DNA of 64,000 nucleotides from Dermatemys mawii (GCA_007922305.1 ML677326.1:59972870-60036869), one strand, 5' to 3'; counted from the stretch's first letter, positions 1 to 11,790 are shown. Translations and numbers: made by a program. The notes: generated by a model not told the origin, from the letters alone.

Positions 1-514
1 TGTTGCAAGTATTTGCTTGACTGGGCTAGACTCTATGTTAATGTTTTTGTTGGTTGTACAGGAATGATGACTGACTAATAAGTTTAATTTTGTCATATGC
101 TTAGGTGACATAGTGATGGACGCACAACACACTTCCACATAAATTAAAATTTCTTTTGTAACCACAATATCATTGCATAAATTGAAAGTGTGTGTGTGTG
201 TATAAATATGTATAAAAATGTAAAAAAATATACACACACATACAATTACAATTTTATTACAGTGGTGTTCAGGAAACCTAGTTAAATGGGGTCTCAGTCA
301 GGACTATGTGAACACTCATAGACCCAATAAGCTTACAGTCTAAGAAAGACAGTGATTTTGTTCCATTGTTAACTAGCCTAATCTTGTATTGTGCCCTTGA
401 GTTATCCAACAATAATAGATTAATGTATAATTAGTAGTCTTTTATTTTACTGTAGCATAAGAGTTTTCTTACAAAAAGACAGATGTTTATAACTCCTGTT
501 TTTGTCTTGTGCAG
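1..514. other. 3' end of NAF1 intron, no gene seen
   Basis: This is AT-rich sequence upstream of the first NAF1 exon in the window. It contains a short TG repeat around 188-203, followed about 30 bases later by a complementary CA run, so the two could pair as a hairpin. No open frame with coding character was seen. The NAF1 first exon must lie beyond the left edge. Confidence 0.6.
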
Positions 515-656
515 TGATACGGATTCTGATAGTTCATCTACTGTCTCCTCTTCTTCATGTTCTCTTTCAATTGGATCTGCTGAAAGTGATGGTCAGCAAA
601 ATGGAAAGGATAACACACCTTCCCGTGTTAAAACAAAAGATGAATTGCCTCTTAAA
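515..656 (+). CDS. NAF1: NAF1 coding exon (first in window, probably exon 2)
   Basis: NAF1 is the nuclear assembly factor that holds the NHP2-NOP10-dyskerin core of box H/ACA RNPs during biogenesis, before GAR1 replaces it; telomerase RNA is one client. This exon encodes a Ser/Asp-rich stretch (DTDSDSSSTVSSSS) and ends TKDELPLK, the low-complexity acidic region that precedes the conserved RNP-binding domain in vertebrate NAF1. The acceptor follows a pyrimidine-rich tract ending TGTGCAG; the donor is AAA|GTAAGT. The exon opens with one base of a split codon, so at least one upstream coding exon is outside the window. It ends in phase 0, matching the exon at 11560. Identification rests on the joined exons together, since this low-complexity piece alone would not be diagnostic. 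Confidence 0.9.
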
Positions 657-1299
657 GTAAGTATATTATGAAAGCTACTTTTCTAATATTTTCAGCTTAA
701 ATATATTTAACTTAATATTTACAGCGTTTGTAAAATCCCTTTCTAAAATAAATGATCAATGGGTCTATAGCTCTTTTACTTAGAAGTACCAGAGTTAATT
801 ATTTAAGATTTAGTCCTAAGTGGTGCCTGGGATCTCATCCAACAGGTGACTATAGCTGAGCCCCACAGTAATAGCAACCCTCATATAATTAAATGCAAAC
901 CCCTTGCAGGGGGGAAATACCCAAAGAAACCCACCACAGTAGCAATCAACTTCAAAAAGGGGATCTATACAAAAATGAGGAGGCTAGTTAATGGAAATTA
1001 AAAGGAATGGTCACAAGTGAAATGCCTGCAAACTGCATGGAAACTTTAAAAATACATAATAGATGTTCAAACTATATGTATAGCCCAAATAATTAAAGAA
1101 AAACAGTAAGGGGACCAAAAGAATGCTACCATGGTGAAATAGAGTAAAAGAGGTGGTTAGAGGTAAAGACATCTTTTAAAAATTGGAAATGAAATCCTAC
1201 TGAGGAAAAGAGAAACGAACATAAACTTTGGCAAATCAAGAGCAGAAGTATAATTAGGTTAAAAGAGAATTTGAAGAGCAACTAGCAAAAGAAATAAAC
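657..1299. other. NAF1 intron, unclassified
   Basis: AT-rich intron sequence. The part from about 900 onward resembles the A-rich 5' portion of the LINE fragment that follows, but it has no usable reading frame. Nothing else was seen. Confidence 0.4.
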
Positions 1300-2580
1300 C
1301 AACAGCATTACTTTTTAAAGTACATAACAATCAGGAAACCTGCTAAACAGTCAGCGGGGCCACTGGATGATTAGAGAGGTAAATGAAGCACCCATGAAAG
1401 GCAAGGCTGTTGTAGAGAAGCTAAATGAATTTTTTGCATCAGTCTTCACAATAGAGGATGTGAGGGAGATTCTCATACCTGAGCCACTCTCTTTCGGTGA
1501 CAAATCTGAGGAACTGTCACAGACTGTGGTGTCAGGAAAGGAGGTTTTGGAACAAATTGATAAACAGTAATGAATCACCAGGACCAGATGGTATTTACAC
1601 ACGAGTTCTGAAGGAACTCATATGAAAATGCAGAACTATCACTTAAATCGGCCTCTGTTATCAGATGACTGGAGAATAGCTAACATGATGCTGATTTTAA
1701 AGAGAAGAAAAAAAATGGGCTCCAGAGGTGATCCTACCAATTACAGGCTGGCAAGACTAACTTCAGTACTGGTCAGATTGTTTGAAACTAAAGTAAAAAA
1801 CAAAATTATCAGACACATAGATGAATACAATATGTTGAGGAAATGTAAAGCGAAGTTGTCTCACCAGTCTGTTAGAATTCCTTGAGGGGCTCAACAAACG
1901 TGGACAAGGGTGACCCAATGGACTTGGTGTCCTTGGACTTTCAGAAGGCCTTTGACAAGGTTCTTTTTACCAAAGGCTCTTAAGCAATGTAAGCAGTCAT
2001 AAGAAAAGAGGGAAGGTCCTCTTGTGGATCAATAATTGGCTAAAAGATAGGAAACAAAGGACAGGAATAAACCAATTTCAGAATGGAGAGAGGTAAATAG
2101 TGCAATCTCCTGAGGATCTGTACTGGGACCTGTGCTATTCAACATACTGGTAAGTGGTGTGGAAAAAGGAGTAAACAGTGAGGTGGCAAAGTTTGTGGAT
2201 CATACCAGTTTATTCAACGTAGTTAAGTCCAAAGCTGACTGGAGAGTTACAAAGAGATCTCACTAAAGTGGGTGACTAGGCAAGAAAATGGCAGATAAAA
2301 TTCAGCATTGACAAGTGCAAAGTAATACACACTGGACGAATGTAATTCCAACTGTACATACAAAAGGATGTGGCTTAAATTAGCTTGTCAGGGATGCAAA
2401 CCATGCTCTGGGTTTCCATAAGTGTCTGTCTTCCAGAAGGTGGGACTAGATGCATCATGGAATAATTTCCCTGTTTTGTTCATTCCTTCTGAAGTATCTG
2501 GCACCCGCCACAGTCTGAAGACATGAAGCTGGGCTAGATAGACCATTGGTGTGACCTAGTATGGCCATATTTATTTATTT
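1300..2580 (+). mobile_element. CR1-type LINE fragment with reverse transcriptase remnant
   Basis: Decayed reverse transcriptase can be read in shifting frames on the + strand: a block ending FFASVFTIED, a SPGPDGIY-like block after 1570, a DWRIANMMLILK block near 1660, a DPTNYRLARLTSVL block near 1730, and LDFQKAFDKV near 1930. These are the ordered blocks of CR1/Jockey-type LINE reverse transcriptases. Several stop codons and frameshifts show it is dead. The 3' end, with the phrase for 'gggctagatagaccattggt', resembles the 3' tails of sauropsid CR1 families and fades into T-rich sequence near 2580. Confidence 0.85.
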
Positions 2581-3479
2581 GGTTTTTCACTTCACAATGA
2601 GGTCAATCGTAGACAGACTTGTTAGAGGAAATATAGTCTACTTATAATTAACATTCATTATAAATTACAAGCTTGTATACCATTTTAGAATTTTCAGACA
2701 CATTTCAGTGTATTAAATAAGACCAACTTAAAGAGAAGTGAGGAGAAGTTCACACAATTCCAAACTGTGTGTGTATATATATTCTGTTCATAGTTGCATT
2801 AGGTCCATTAGAAGGCTCTCTCAAGCAATTTGTAACTAATCTGGAAGTATTTGTTAGTGTTTTTCTTCATTCTTTGTGTCATGCAGATTTCCCTGGTGGT
2901 TTTTTTAATTTAAATTTTTCTTTCAAATGCGGGACTCATAAAAGTTGAATGTATTCTGCAAGTTTTACAAATTATTTTAAAATGTTTGTAGAGCTTAGCA
3001 ATTTTTGGAAAAGTAAGTTTTGGTGCTCTCAAAAGATTCAAAGATTATGCTGACCATCTCTCTTCTCACTGCATATTAACAAGAATTGTCTGGTGGGTAA
3101 CAGAACTCGTTATGGTTTTTTATGTTTTGTTGTGTGCTTGAAATTACAGTTCTGTTCTAAGTACTGCAGATGAAACATCTTGATGTGAATCTAATTGTTC
3201 TTTTCTTTGCTCCTGAGTTTCATAAATGGTACAAACTCATTAAATATATTTGTAATTATTACTCCCTATTTCAAGATAAGAACTACATTCTAATTAAGAT
3301 TTTTAAAGCTGGGTTCTTTCTGATAACATGAGGATGGATAATTAGCCATAATCTACTTTTAAATGAAGTAAGAATAAAAGGATTATAAAATAGTTTAATG
3401 CCATTATATATATTGATGATATGCCCTCATTTATAATACTTTGTGCAGTAGTAGTGATCTTCTCACATAAAGAATACTA
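2581..3479. other. NAF1 intron, no recognisable feature
   Basis: AT-rich intron sequence with a short TGTGTGTATATATAT run near 2767. No coding, RNA or repeat boundaries could be defined. Confidence 0.4.
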
Positions 3480-4080
3480 CCGAATTAGAGGGTGTTCAGA
3501 AAAGGGCAATGAGAATGATTGAACTTGTCATGATTGTTTCTTTTAGAAAAGAGGCAAATAAAAAGGGACGTGATAAAAGTTATGTAAAAGAATGTAGAGA
3601 TTATAGACCAGGAGCTTCTGCTCTCCCTGTCTCAACACAAGAACAAGGAAATGGGTGATGAAATTGAAAGGTGGCAAATCGAATACTGAAAAAGGGAAAT
3701 ACTTTTTCACTTGATGCATATTTAGACTGTGAAGCTCAGTACTGCAGTGCGTCATTGAGGGCAAGAATTTATACGGTTTGGAAGGATTTGATGACTATGA
3801 ATACTGAATACTCACAGTTGTAATCTTTAATGCAAACAAAGCAACTTGGAAGGAATATCTCATGCTTTAGAGCTTAAGCCAACTTCAACCTATTAAGGAC
3901 TAGGAGGAGATCTTCACTGGGGCAGATTGTACCATATCTTCCTATAGTGTATGGCTTTCGCATCTTCCTTTGAAACAGGTGGTGCTGGCCATTGTCAGAG
4001 ATGGGATACTGAGCTAGATGGGGTTGGAACAGGATCCTACAATACAATGGGTTTTATTGATGTCCTTCTGTGTATTGTGT
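3480..4080 (+). mobile_element. Old CR1-like LINE 3' fragment
   Basis: The stretch begins with wording typical of the CR1 C-terminal region ('agggtgttcagaaaagggcaatga') and ends with the family 3' phrase 'gggatactgagctagatggg' near 4010. It is too diverged for a continuous frame. Strand is assigned from the order of these two landmarks. Confidence 0.6.
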
Positions 4081-4112
4081 GGGACTCCCCTAAATTCATG
4101 CCAATTAGATAT

Positions 4113-4772
4113 TGTGACAAAGCTCCAAGTTTGTACTTGTGGGTCCTGTGCTTCCTGTAAGATTTAGGGGCCTCAGGAACTCATCTAGGCCCCAGAGTGA
4201 CCTCCTTTTCTCAGTATAATTGGCAAGAGTCACCACCTAGTGTTACCTTCATCACAGGCCAGTATGGAAGGTGGAAAAAGGTGGGGAGCCCAGGCCCGCC
4301 CTCTACTCCGGACTCCAGCCCAGGTACCCTAATAGTATCAGCTAAGATGGATGACCTTTTATCCACAAAACACAATTCAATTCCCTGGGCTACTTCCCCA
4401 CAGCAGTCCCTGCTTCTTCAAACTCCACTTCACCCTTACCTCAGGGCCTCCTTCCTTCTGGATGATATGTTGTCCACCACTCAGTCTCACCAACAGCACA
4501 ACCTCCTTCCACAACTTCTGACACCCACAGCCCACCTGACTAACTGGGAGGTTTTTATCTGGTTTCAGCCAGTCCCTGATTGGCTTCAGGTGTCCCAATT
4601 AGGCTAGCTGTTTCTACTCCTTTCTAGAAGGTTCTTAATTGGTCCCAGGTGTCTTGATTGGTCTGGAGTAGCCTTTGTTTGGCTATCCAGGGAACAGGGA
4701 CCTGCACATCCTGAGAGTAATATACCTGCCTTCCAGCACTCTCCTATATCCTTCTGGTCTGACTCCGTCACA
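4113..4772. mobile_element. 660-bp interspersed element with TGTGAC/GTCACA ends (copy A)
   Basis: A second copy of exactly the same length lies at 37706-38365, nearly identical by eye. Both begin TGTGACAAAGCTCC and end GACTCCGTCACA, a short terminal inverted pair. No clear target duplication was found at either copy. Open frames inside it, up to 136 codons, do not resemble any protein and probably carry no gene. It may be a non-autonomous DNA transposon, or an LTR-like unit with no recognised relatives. Confidence 0.75.
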
Positions 4773-5349
4773 ATATATATACTTTTTGCACAAACTTAAA
4801 CATGGAAAAAGCAAAGAAATTCAGAATTTTTAAGCCTGTTACCATGTCCTTGTTCTATTGTTACCAGCTCATCTTGTCCGTATATGATAGCACACTTGCC
4901 TAGGGCACACTGAAGTATAGTGAGATGTAACAAGGACTAAGGGCTAGCTCTAGTGTGTTCTACTTTTGGAGGGTTTTTTGTGTTCAGGAGTTCACCCTAT
5001 AAAAGCAAGGAAATTGAATGATTGAGTCAAACAATGACAGGCTCAGTAGCTATAGCAGTGGTCTGTCTGGTTCTGTAATATTGCTGATGTACCTTCTGAG
5101 TGTTTCGTTAGCTGGTACGGACTTGCCTGTTGTGGTTAAATTTACCATTTATTACACTGTATACTACTGAGGACCCATGAGCATCTTTGAAGCATTAAGG
5201 ATGTGTTACTCACTATAGTATAGTCAACCACAAGCTTGGCAAGGCTGTGAAACCAGAGGAGTACCTTATATGAGTGCAGAGCCATATTAGTATCTCTATA
5301 GAATAAGGGTTTTCATCCCACGAGCTATTTTACTTTAGGATGGGATAAA
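4773..5349. other. NAF1 intron, no recognisable feature
   Basis: Ordinary intron sequence between repeats. Nothing was identified. Confidence 0.4.
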
Positions 5350-5700
5350 GCATCAGAATAATATCTACATTGATGGTCCCAGCTGGTCAATCGCGATCGA
5401 CTGGTTGATCTTAGAGGATCTCCCAGATGATTGCAATCTTTGGTGGTATAGTGGGGCTGCCGCTAAGGCATGTTCCCTGCCTGTCCTGACCCCATGCTGG
5501 TCCTGGAAGTGGCCAGCACAGACTTGAGGGTGGCGGGGGCAGAGGTCTCCGTCTGTGCACTGCTGCTTGCCTGCAAATACTACCCCCACAACTCCCATTG
5601 GCTGGAAACAGGGAACTGTGGCAAATGGGAGCTGCAAGAGCGGTGCTTGCAGAGAGGGGCAGTTCGTAGAGCCACATTTCCTCCCCATCTCCTCTCGCAG
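5350..5700. repeat. GC-rich hAT-like non-autonomous repeat fragment
   Basis: A GC-rich island with phrases such as 'cccattggctggaaacaggg' that recall the non-autonomous hAT fragment at 45926-46080 (wording near 'agccactgggagctgcagg'). Its right part is cut off by the MITE that ends at 5923. Overlapping frames on both strands (89-108 codons) arise from base composition and are not taken as genes. Confidence 0.45.
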
Positions 5701-5923
5701 GCTTTATGCCAGTGGGAGAGAGCTCTCTTGTCAACATAAGAAAATCACTTCAACAAGGGACGATAGTTATGTTGGTAGAAGACACTTTCCCACCGACATT
5801 GTGTTGTGCACACTACCACTTGTGCAGGTGAAACTTAACTGTATGTCGCTCAAGGGTGGGTTATTTTTTTCACACACCTGAGTGACATAAGTTTTGCCGA
5901 CGTAGTGGTAGTGTAGACATGGC
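5701..5923. mobile_element. Harbinger-type MITE, right portion
   Basis: The right end reads GTGTAGACATGGC followed by CTTAG, the same terminus-plus-CTNAG pattern seen at the other Harbinger MITEs in this window. The left end could not be fixed; it merges with the preceding GC-rich repeat. There is no coding potential. Confidence 0.6.
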
Positions 5924-6879
5924 CTTAGAAAGTCCCAGAAACTGCAGTAGTCAGGCTCTCTCCCCCACCTTAGAGTTGGAGGTAATTTGTCTGAAAGGGT
6001 ATGTATAATAGCTGCAAGGAAACGTGGCAACATAAGTAAAACCTATGTCTAGAGGACTTTTTGTTTCAATCTTTTGCTTTAGGTGTTATGTACCTCTGGG
6101 TGAATGAATAATATTTTGTTTTGAGGATTGTTTTTGAGTCACTTTAATCAGGTGTTGTCACAGGCTCCTAGAGGAAAATGGCTTTCAGGTGTCAAACATA
6201 GTTGGTCCTGTTGGGTTAAGATGATTGTTAAAGAGGGAAACCCAGTCTGAGTGCTTGAATTGCATGGGTTTTTCCCAGAAGAGAGCGTAAACGAAGCCAG
6301 GCCTCCCACCTGCAGGATGTACTCGAGGGATTAAAAGAGGTCTAAAGTGCAGCTTGTCCTGTAACTGTGACACCCTCTATACCCTGATTTAGAAATCTAT
6401 CCAGGAATATGACTCTCACATGCTACCTGTTTTTGAGAAACTGACTCAGAATAAATTGGGGGGAAAAAGCACTTACTTCCTACACAAAAATTCATGGCAG
6501 ACAGTGTTGGTCAAACTGGACAGTTTCTATGTAAAAGAATAAATGGACATAAATCAGACATCAAGAATTGTAACGTTCAAAAACCAGTAGGAGAGCACTT
6601 CAGTCTTCCTGGACACTGAATAACACACTCAGTCACCATTCTTTAACCAAAAAATAAAACACTTCATCAAGAAACTGCAGAACTGGAATTAATTTGCAAA
6701 CTTGACACCAGCAAATTAGGCCTGAATAAAGACTGGGAGTGGTTGGGTCAGTACAAAAAATAATTCTCCTGTTGATACTCAGATCTTCTTTTCAACTGCT
6801 GGGAATGGGTCACATCCACCCTAGTTGAATTGGCCTCGTTAGCACTGACCTCCCCCATTTGGGGAGGCTACTTCCAGTT
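5924..6879. other. NAF1 intron, no recognisable feature
   Basis: Intron sequence with no clear coding or mobile-element boundaries. Some phrases around 6160-6400 may be old repeat sequence. Confidence 0.35.
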
Positions 6880-7055
6880 TTTCATGTGCTGTATGTTTAT
6901 ACCTGCTTACTTTATTTCTACTCCATGCATCTGATGAAGTGGGTTATATCCCATGGAAGCATATGCCAAAATAAATTTGTTACTCTCTCACGTGCCACAA
7001 GGACTCCTCATTGTTTTTACTGATACAGACTAACACGACTACCCCTCTGAATCAT
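6880..7055 (+). repeat. Interspersed repeat tail (unclassified, retroelement-like)
   Basis: This carries the common sauropsid repeat wording 'atgcatctgatgaagtgggt' and 'tgccacaaggactcctcatt', and ends near 'gatacagactaacacgacta'. A rearranged copy of the same family is at 57450-57605. I recognise it as an abundant interspersed repeat but cannot name its class from the sequence. Confidence 0.6.
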
Positions 7056-7059
7056 AAAA

Positions 7060-7370
7060 GGAGTAACATTAAATTCCATAGCTTCATCAGCAACCCAGTT
7101 TGGGATGGTGAATCCCACTTCAGCAACCTAGCAATTCATGATAATTGGAACCACTTGGAAAAGAAGCTACATATCAGTGTACTAGAATTGAAAGCAATTG
7201 GCTGAATGCTAAAGTCTTTTCTCCTCAGTTGCAAGACAAGCTACTTCAAGTTGTTCTGGACAACACATCAGTGATGTGCAATGTGAGCAAAGAGAAGATT
7301 TGCCTACCCTACCGTGCAAAGAAGCTGTGGGATTATGGGACTGGTGCATTAATTACATTTACTCCGTAGC
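7060..7370 (+). mobile_element. DIRS-like retrotransposon fragment, RNase H region
   Basis: Overlapping frames give DNWNHLEKKLHISVLELKAI followed, after a frame change, by LQDKLLQVVLDNTSVMCNVS. The order H-I-x-V-L-E-L-x-A then D-N-T-x-V-M is that of the RNase H domain of DIRS-type elements. The piece is short, frameshifted and dead. About 60 bp of it (7137-7197) recur at 11712-11772. Confidence 0.65.
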
Positions 7371-7859
7371 CCTACGCTTGGTTGGCAAGTGTAGACAAGG
7401 TAGGGTAAGAAAAGCTGGGTAGGGTCAGAAGAGAGCTGCATAAATAGTCTCTAAAGACAACAGTGACGGATGAGTGCTTTGCCTCAGGTTATCTGGAAAT
7501 CTGTTCACAACCAGGCATAACACCAAATGTCTGAGGTTCTATTTGAGAGCAGAAGCAGACTGCCAGTCTATTTTATATATGTATAAATTAGATATTTAGA
7601 TGTCCCTCTACCTAAATAAAATATATAGTGAAGATAGCTACCTTCTACACTCTCATTAGGGATTAGATAACATCCCTTAGTGCCAAAGATGGCCTTGTGT
7701 CTTAGATATATTCCCCCTGTAGAAATGTATAGAGCTGCTCTGTGGAACTCTGCACTTTAACTAAACTCTGTGCAGTAGACCTAGCATGCAGGTTATACCT
7801 ACCATGCTCAGTTTGGTAGAGTGGTATTTCAATCACTGTTTAATTAGGGCTCTGTCTCA
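7371..7859. other. NAF1 intron, no recognisable feature
   Basis: AT-rich intron with nothing identifiable. Confidence 0.4.
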
Positions 7860-8340
7860 CTTTTTCAGATGACAGTACTTCTTCCCAAACTATCCTATGT
7901 ATTGGGAATGTGTTGAGGGTACTACTACAAAGTAGAAATGATTGTTACCTGTACCTGAAATTCTTTGCACATTCACATTCCCTGTCCACCTTCCTCTTCC
8001 CTGGAGTCCTAACTAAGGTTTTAGATCTGAGGAGGCAAAGGAAGGAACTCGGCAACTGGAGCACCATTTTCCTTAATTCTTAGAAAATGCGAGGAAAAGA
8101 GTAGGGGAGAACACAAGAACACTGCAATGGGCATTGCTGTGAAATGTTCCATTGTCCCATGAGTGGGAATGTGCAGGATCCATTGTTAAGAACTCTGGGT
8201 GCAGCAGAGTAACTTTCATATGGTCTTTCCCCAAGGTCTTTTGGAACCAACTAAAAAGTCTATCAGTGTTTGAGTGTGGTAGGAAGGAGAGTTGAAGCCT
8301 AGAAGTCTTCAGCCTGAAACTGTAGAACATAGCTTGTCAA
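7860..8340 (-). repeat. Possible DIRS inverted-terminal-repeat fragment
   Basis: Wording near 7945 ('gattgttacctgtacctgaa') resembles, in the other orientation, the segment near 51835 ('gaactccagtttacaagtaa') and the DIRS 3' piece near 60325. These are the kind of repeats that flank DIRS elements. Similarity was judged by eye only, so class and limits are tentative. Confidence 0.3.
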
Positions 8341-8747
8341 TGGCAAATCGTTTGGGTTTGAATCCTGAGAAGCTGAACTTTTGTCAAGATTGAGAGCTTG
8401 TCTGTCGAGACTGAGGAGATCCTTGTCTACATGATGCCGCCAAGAAGATATTGAGGAATATGTTAAGCTAATGTGTTTTTAGTTATTTAGGGATATGAGA
8501 GCCTGATAAAAAGGATAGTTAAGTATTGTAAGAGGCAATCTGACTAATTTTCTATCCCTAACCAGTCTAAGGCCAATCGTGAATAATTTTTTTCCAAATT
8601 AATTTGCCCAATTCAGAGTGTCATGTGTGGAACATGAACATGTGGAACAAGGGTATTAAATGACAGGCTGATATGTTTAGGTTCCAAATCTTTGTATCTT
8701 TTGCATAACTTTGCAAAAGTAAAGTTAAAGCTTTCCAGATACCTCCC

Positions 8748-9787
8748 TGTAGCAGAGTGGCAACTCACCCCTGCGCACCTCCTGCTGGTCATCCAAGGAA
8801 TTAGCTCTTGCCCAGGTCCAGAGCACCCTCTGCAGGCTGTAGTCCCGCTTGCACTGGCCCTGTGTCCCTCCCTGAACTCTGGCGCCCTTTTCCCTGGCAT
8901 GCTGCCCCCTGGCAGTACCTCCACAGTCTAGCCCTGGGTCTCCCCTCCCTGGACAACCCCCACCCCCTATCCCCATCTTGTCTCAGTCTAGGCAACTGCC
9001 ATTCACCACTTACCCCCGTTCACCAGGGCAGACTGCAGTATAATTGCCACTGATCACTGGCAAGGAGGGTTTGGCCTGCTGCCTCTGCCTCTGTAGCCAT
9101 GGGCTGCCCCCTGCAACCCTAGTACCCTTTGTTGGGCCGTCCCCTAGGCCAGGGGTAGGCAGCCTATGGCACGTGTGCCAGAGGTGGCACACGAGCTTAT
9201 TTCCAGTGGCATTCACACTGCCCGGGTCCTGGCCACCAGTGGGGGGGAGGGGGCTCTGTGTTTTGTTTTAATTTTAAATGAAGCTTCTTAAACATTTTAA
9301 AAACCTTATTTACTTTATATACTACAGTAGTTTATATATTATAGACCTATAGAAAGAGACCTCCTAAAAGCATTAAAATGTATTACTGTCACGCAAAACC
9401 TTAAATTAGAATGAATAAATGAAGACTCGACACACCGCTTCTGAAAGGTTGCTGACCCCTACCCATGGCCCTGCAGCTTGGGGGGTTTCCAGGCTGGAGC
9501 TCCCCCAGCTTCTCTTACCTTGCCCCAGCCCTGCTCCACTCTAGGTACCCTGTCAGGCTCCCCAGCGGCCAGGCCTGTCTATCTCCGCTGACAGAGGAGA
9601 CACTATCTCTGCACCAAATGCTGGGCTCTTTTATCAGGGCCAGCTGTTCCCCCATTGATCCAGCCACAGCTGTGGCTGCTCTGCTTTCTGTTGCAGCCCT
9701 CTGCTGGGCTGCCTTTCTCTCACCACAACCCTTTGCAGGGCTGTTTTAACTCCTTTCCTGCAGGAATGGGGCAGCTGCCCCACTACA
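8748..9787. mobile_element. Solo LTR (5-bp target duplication), interrupted by an hAT element
   Basis: The GC-rich block begins TGTAGCAGAGTGG and ends GCCCCACTACA, i.e. TG...CA with the inverted TGTAG/CTACA ends typical of LTRs. It is flanked by a perfect CTCCC duplication (8743-8747 and 9788-9792). Removing the nested hAT copy (9150-9461 plus one target duplication) leaves about 720 bp, a normal LTR length. No internal retroviral or retrotransposon coding region is present, so it is a solo LTR left after recombination. Orientation and family (ERV or Gypsy) cannot be decided. Short frames across it are compositional. Confidence 0.75.
9150..9461. mobile_element. hAT non-autonomous element nested in the solo LTR
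   Basis: The ends are CAGGGGTAGGCAGCC on the left and GGTTGCTGACCCCTA on the right, imperfect inverted repeats of the CAGGG-type hAT class. The flanks CCCTAGGC and CCCATGGC are an imperfect 8-bp target duplication. The element at 22057 carries the same type of terminus together with transposase remnants and could be the coding relative. Confidence 0.8.
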
Positions 9788-9792
9788 CTCCC

Positions 9793-11559
9793 TTTTTTGT
9801 TTTTGTTGCTGTTTGTTGTTGTTGTAGTATATGCTCAGCAGTGACCCTGCATATTTTATGTGAGCCTATAAAGTAATCATAGGCTTTGCTCTATTATCCA
9901 TGAAATACATTTTGTATACAGAAAGCCCTACTAAAAGTATGGTTTCTGCTAATACAAAAATTCAGTGAAAATGGGAACCTTTGCTAGGTCTAAGTTTAGA
10001 ATGGTATGAAATGATATCTCAGGACACGGGAGCTAATAGTGTTGGATGAAGTACTATATACAAGTACCAAAGCCTCTAATGATGTTGATGCAAGGGTTTT
10101 AGTTATACAAAACCCCTCAAATTTATTCCAATAATTAACGTGTCTGAAAAGTGAAACAAAATTGTAGATTTAGGCCTGTTGCTGGTTGGGTTGGAGAGGT
10201 ATGATATCAAAATTGTTTATCTTAATATACCAGTCCATCCTAGAAAACTGGATAAAGGCGTCTTTGCTATTATCTAGTTTTTAATACTGTGGGGTTTCCT
10301 TCTTGTGGAGGGCAGAAATGAAGCTAGCAGTTTTAGGTCTGAGTATTTTTGAACTCTACACAAGAGAATCCCGAAGACATTGGATTCAAAGATGAGTGAA
10401 CTAACATGTAAATTATCTTAATGCCATAAGATAAGAGGTCTGTAGCAAACTTACAGGAATACAGGGAGAGGTTACATATGGTGTCCTCTTGGCAATATCA
10501 ATGCAACACAATAAAATGGGATGATGAGGATAATTAATACAATTTTGAGTATTTAAGTATTGTATGCTAATGGTTTTAGAGAAAAATGTTAAGTTTGGAG
10601 GATGGTGGTGATTGCTGTACTATGGTGATTTTTTCAGCCACACAGAATGAATGCTTATGCTGCATTCAAGAGGTGTGATTGCAGATTGGTGGCTGGCTAG
10701 GGTAGCTCTGGCCATCCAGGACCCATGGATATGTGATTCAGTGGCTGCTGCCTGTGCTGCTATAACTTCATAGCTTTTGTTACTCAAGCTAGCTTTGATC
10801 TAGCTTGATCAAGACTCTGCTGGGTATGTCTACATATGCTGTAGTCACATCTGTGCACTGCAATATAGATATAACTTTAGATACCTATGTTACGTGTTCT
10901 GGTTTGTACCTATGTATCTTTTTGGCATGGGGACAACCCTGAAATATTTTTAAAATGTTCTCATAATGTTTATTATGAGCTGCACAACGGCTCAGACGTC
11001 TTCTTACTAAAGGCTTACTAATTTATTGCAGTAATAGTATCTTACGTAATTCAGTAATTTTTAGGTTTAATACTCTCTTCTCCATGCTGTTATATCAGAT
11101 AATCAATCTCTGCTGGGCTGCATTGAATACTATTTTTGTCAGCTGCTACAGAAATATTTTGCAGTGTTTTACATGGATGTGATTATATAATCATCTAAAA
11201 GTTCATGTCAGAAAGTGAAGTTTAAAACCAAATTTTTCTTAACTGTTCAAGTTAATCTTCTCTAGTTGAGTAAAATTAGCTTAAATGTAATGGATGCACA
11301 TGGTGCAGTGCTGTGGCATGGAAGTATTTAAAAAAATCAGTAAAATAACATTCCCCAAGTGTAATTTCATCTCTCTTCAATTTGAACAACTTTGTTTGAA
11401 TGCCATTTATTAGAATAAATTATTACTAGAAATTAGTTGTATTTTTTTTTCTTGAACTACGAAAGTGAAATGTTTTTAAAATCATCCCTCAATGGTTGGC
11501 AGGGTATGTCTAACTGCAAAGTATTATAGTTTGAAAATTAATTACTTTTATATTAGCAG
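9793..11559. other. NAF1 intron with a possible MITE fragment
   Basis: Mostly AT-rich intron. Near 10815-10835 the phrase 'ctgggtatgtctacatatgc' resembles a Harbinger-type terminus, and the GC-richer sequence before it (about 10610-10815) may be the body of a decayed MITE; no partner end or duplication was found. Nothing else was identified. Confidence 0.35.
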
Positions 11560-11653
11560 GAACCATCTCCTGTTGAAGATTTGACAATAATTCTGCCTGA
11601 GGATGTTGAATTGAAGCCCTTTGGGACAGTTTCAAGCATTATTGAGCGGTTGG
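11560..11653 (+). CDS. NAF1: NAF1 coding exon (probably exon 3)
   Basis: Reads EPSPVEDLTIILPEDVELKP and onward to SIIERLG; the I-L-P-E-D-x-E-L-K-P block is the start of the conserved Gar1/Naf1-type RNP-binding domain, the beta-barrel that contacts dyskerin (Cbf5). The acceptor is TTAGCAG and the donor is G|GTAAGC. It enters in phase 0 from the exon at 515-656 and leaves with one base of a Val codon completed at 33773. The exon is followed by the longest intron in the window (about 22.1 kb), where the Harbinger cluster sits. Confidence 0.95.
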
Positions 11654-11699
11654 GTAAGCAAGATACAGTTTTCTTACTTTGTTTAAATGAAAATACATT

Positions 11700-11790
11700 T
11701 ATATATATTTTCATGATAATTGGAACCACTTGGGGGAAAAAAGCTACATATCAGTGTACTAGAATTGAAGGAGTAAGAATATTATCAGTA
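11700..11790 (+). repeat. Short DIRS-like fragment, partial duplicate of 7137-7197
   Basis: About 60 bp starting 'catgataattggaaccactt' match the RNase H region fragment at 7137 almost exactly, with a few extra bases near its middle. Both lie on the + strand of the same gene. It may be a separate insertion of the same family or a local copy. Confidence 0.55.

Noticed and set aside
4197..4607. 136-codon open frame on the + strand
   Set aside because: It lies wholly inside the 660-bp interspersed element, has no similarity to a known family, and its counterpart at 37859-38200 differs in start and length.
5365..5881. Four overlapping frames of 89-108 codons on both strands
   Set aside because: They occur together in a GC-rich repeat, with no conserved motif.
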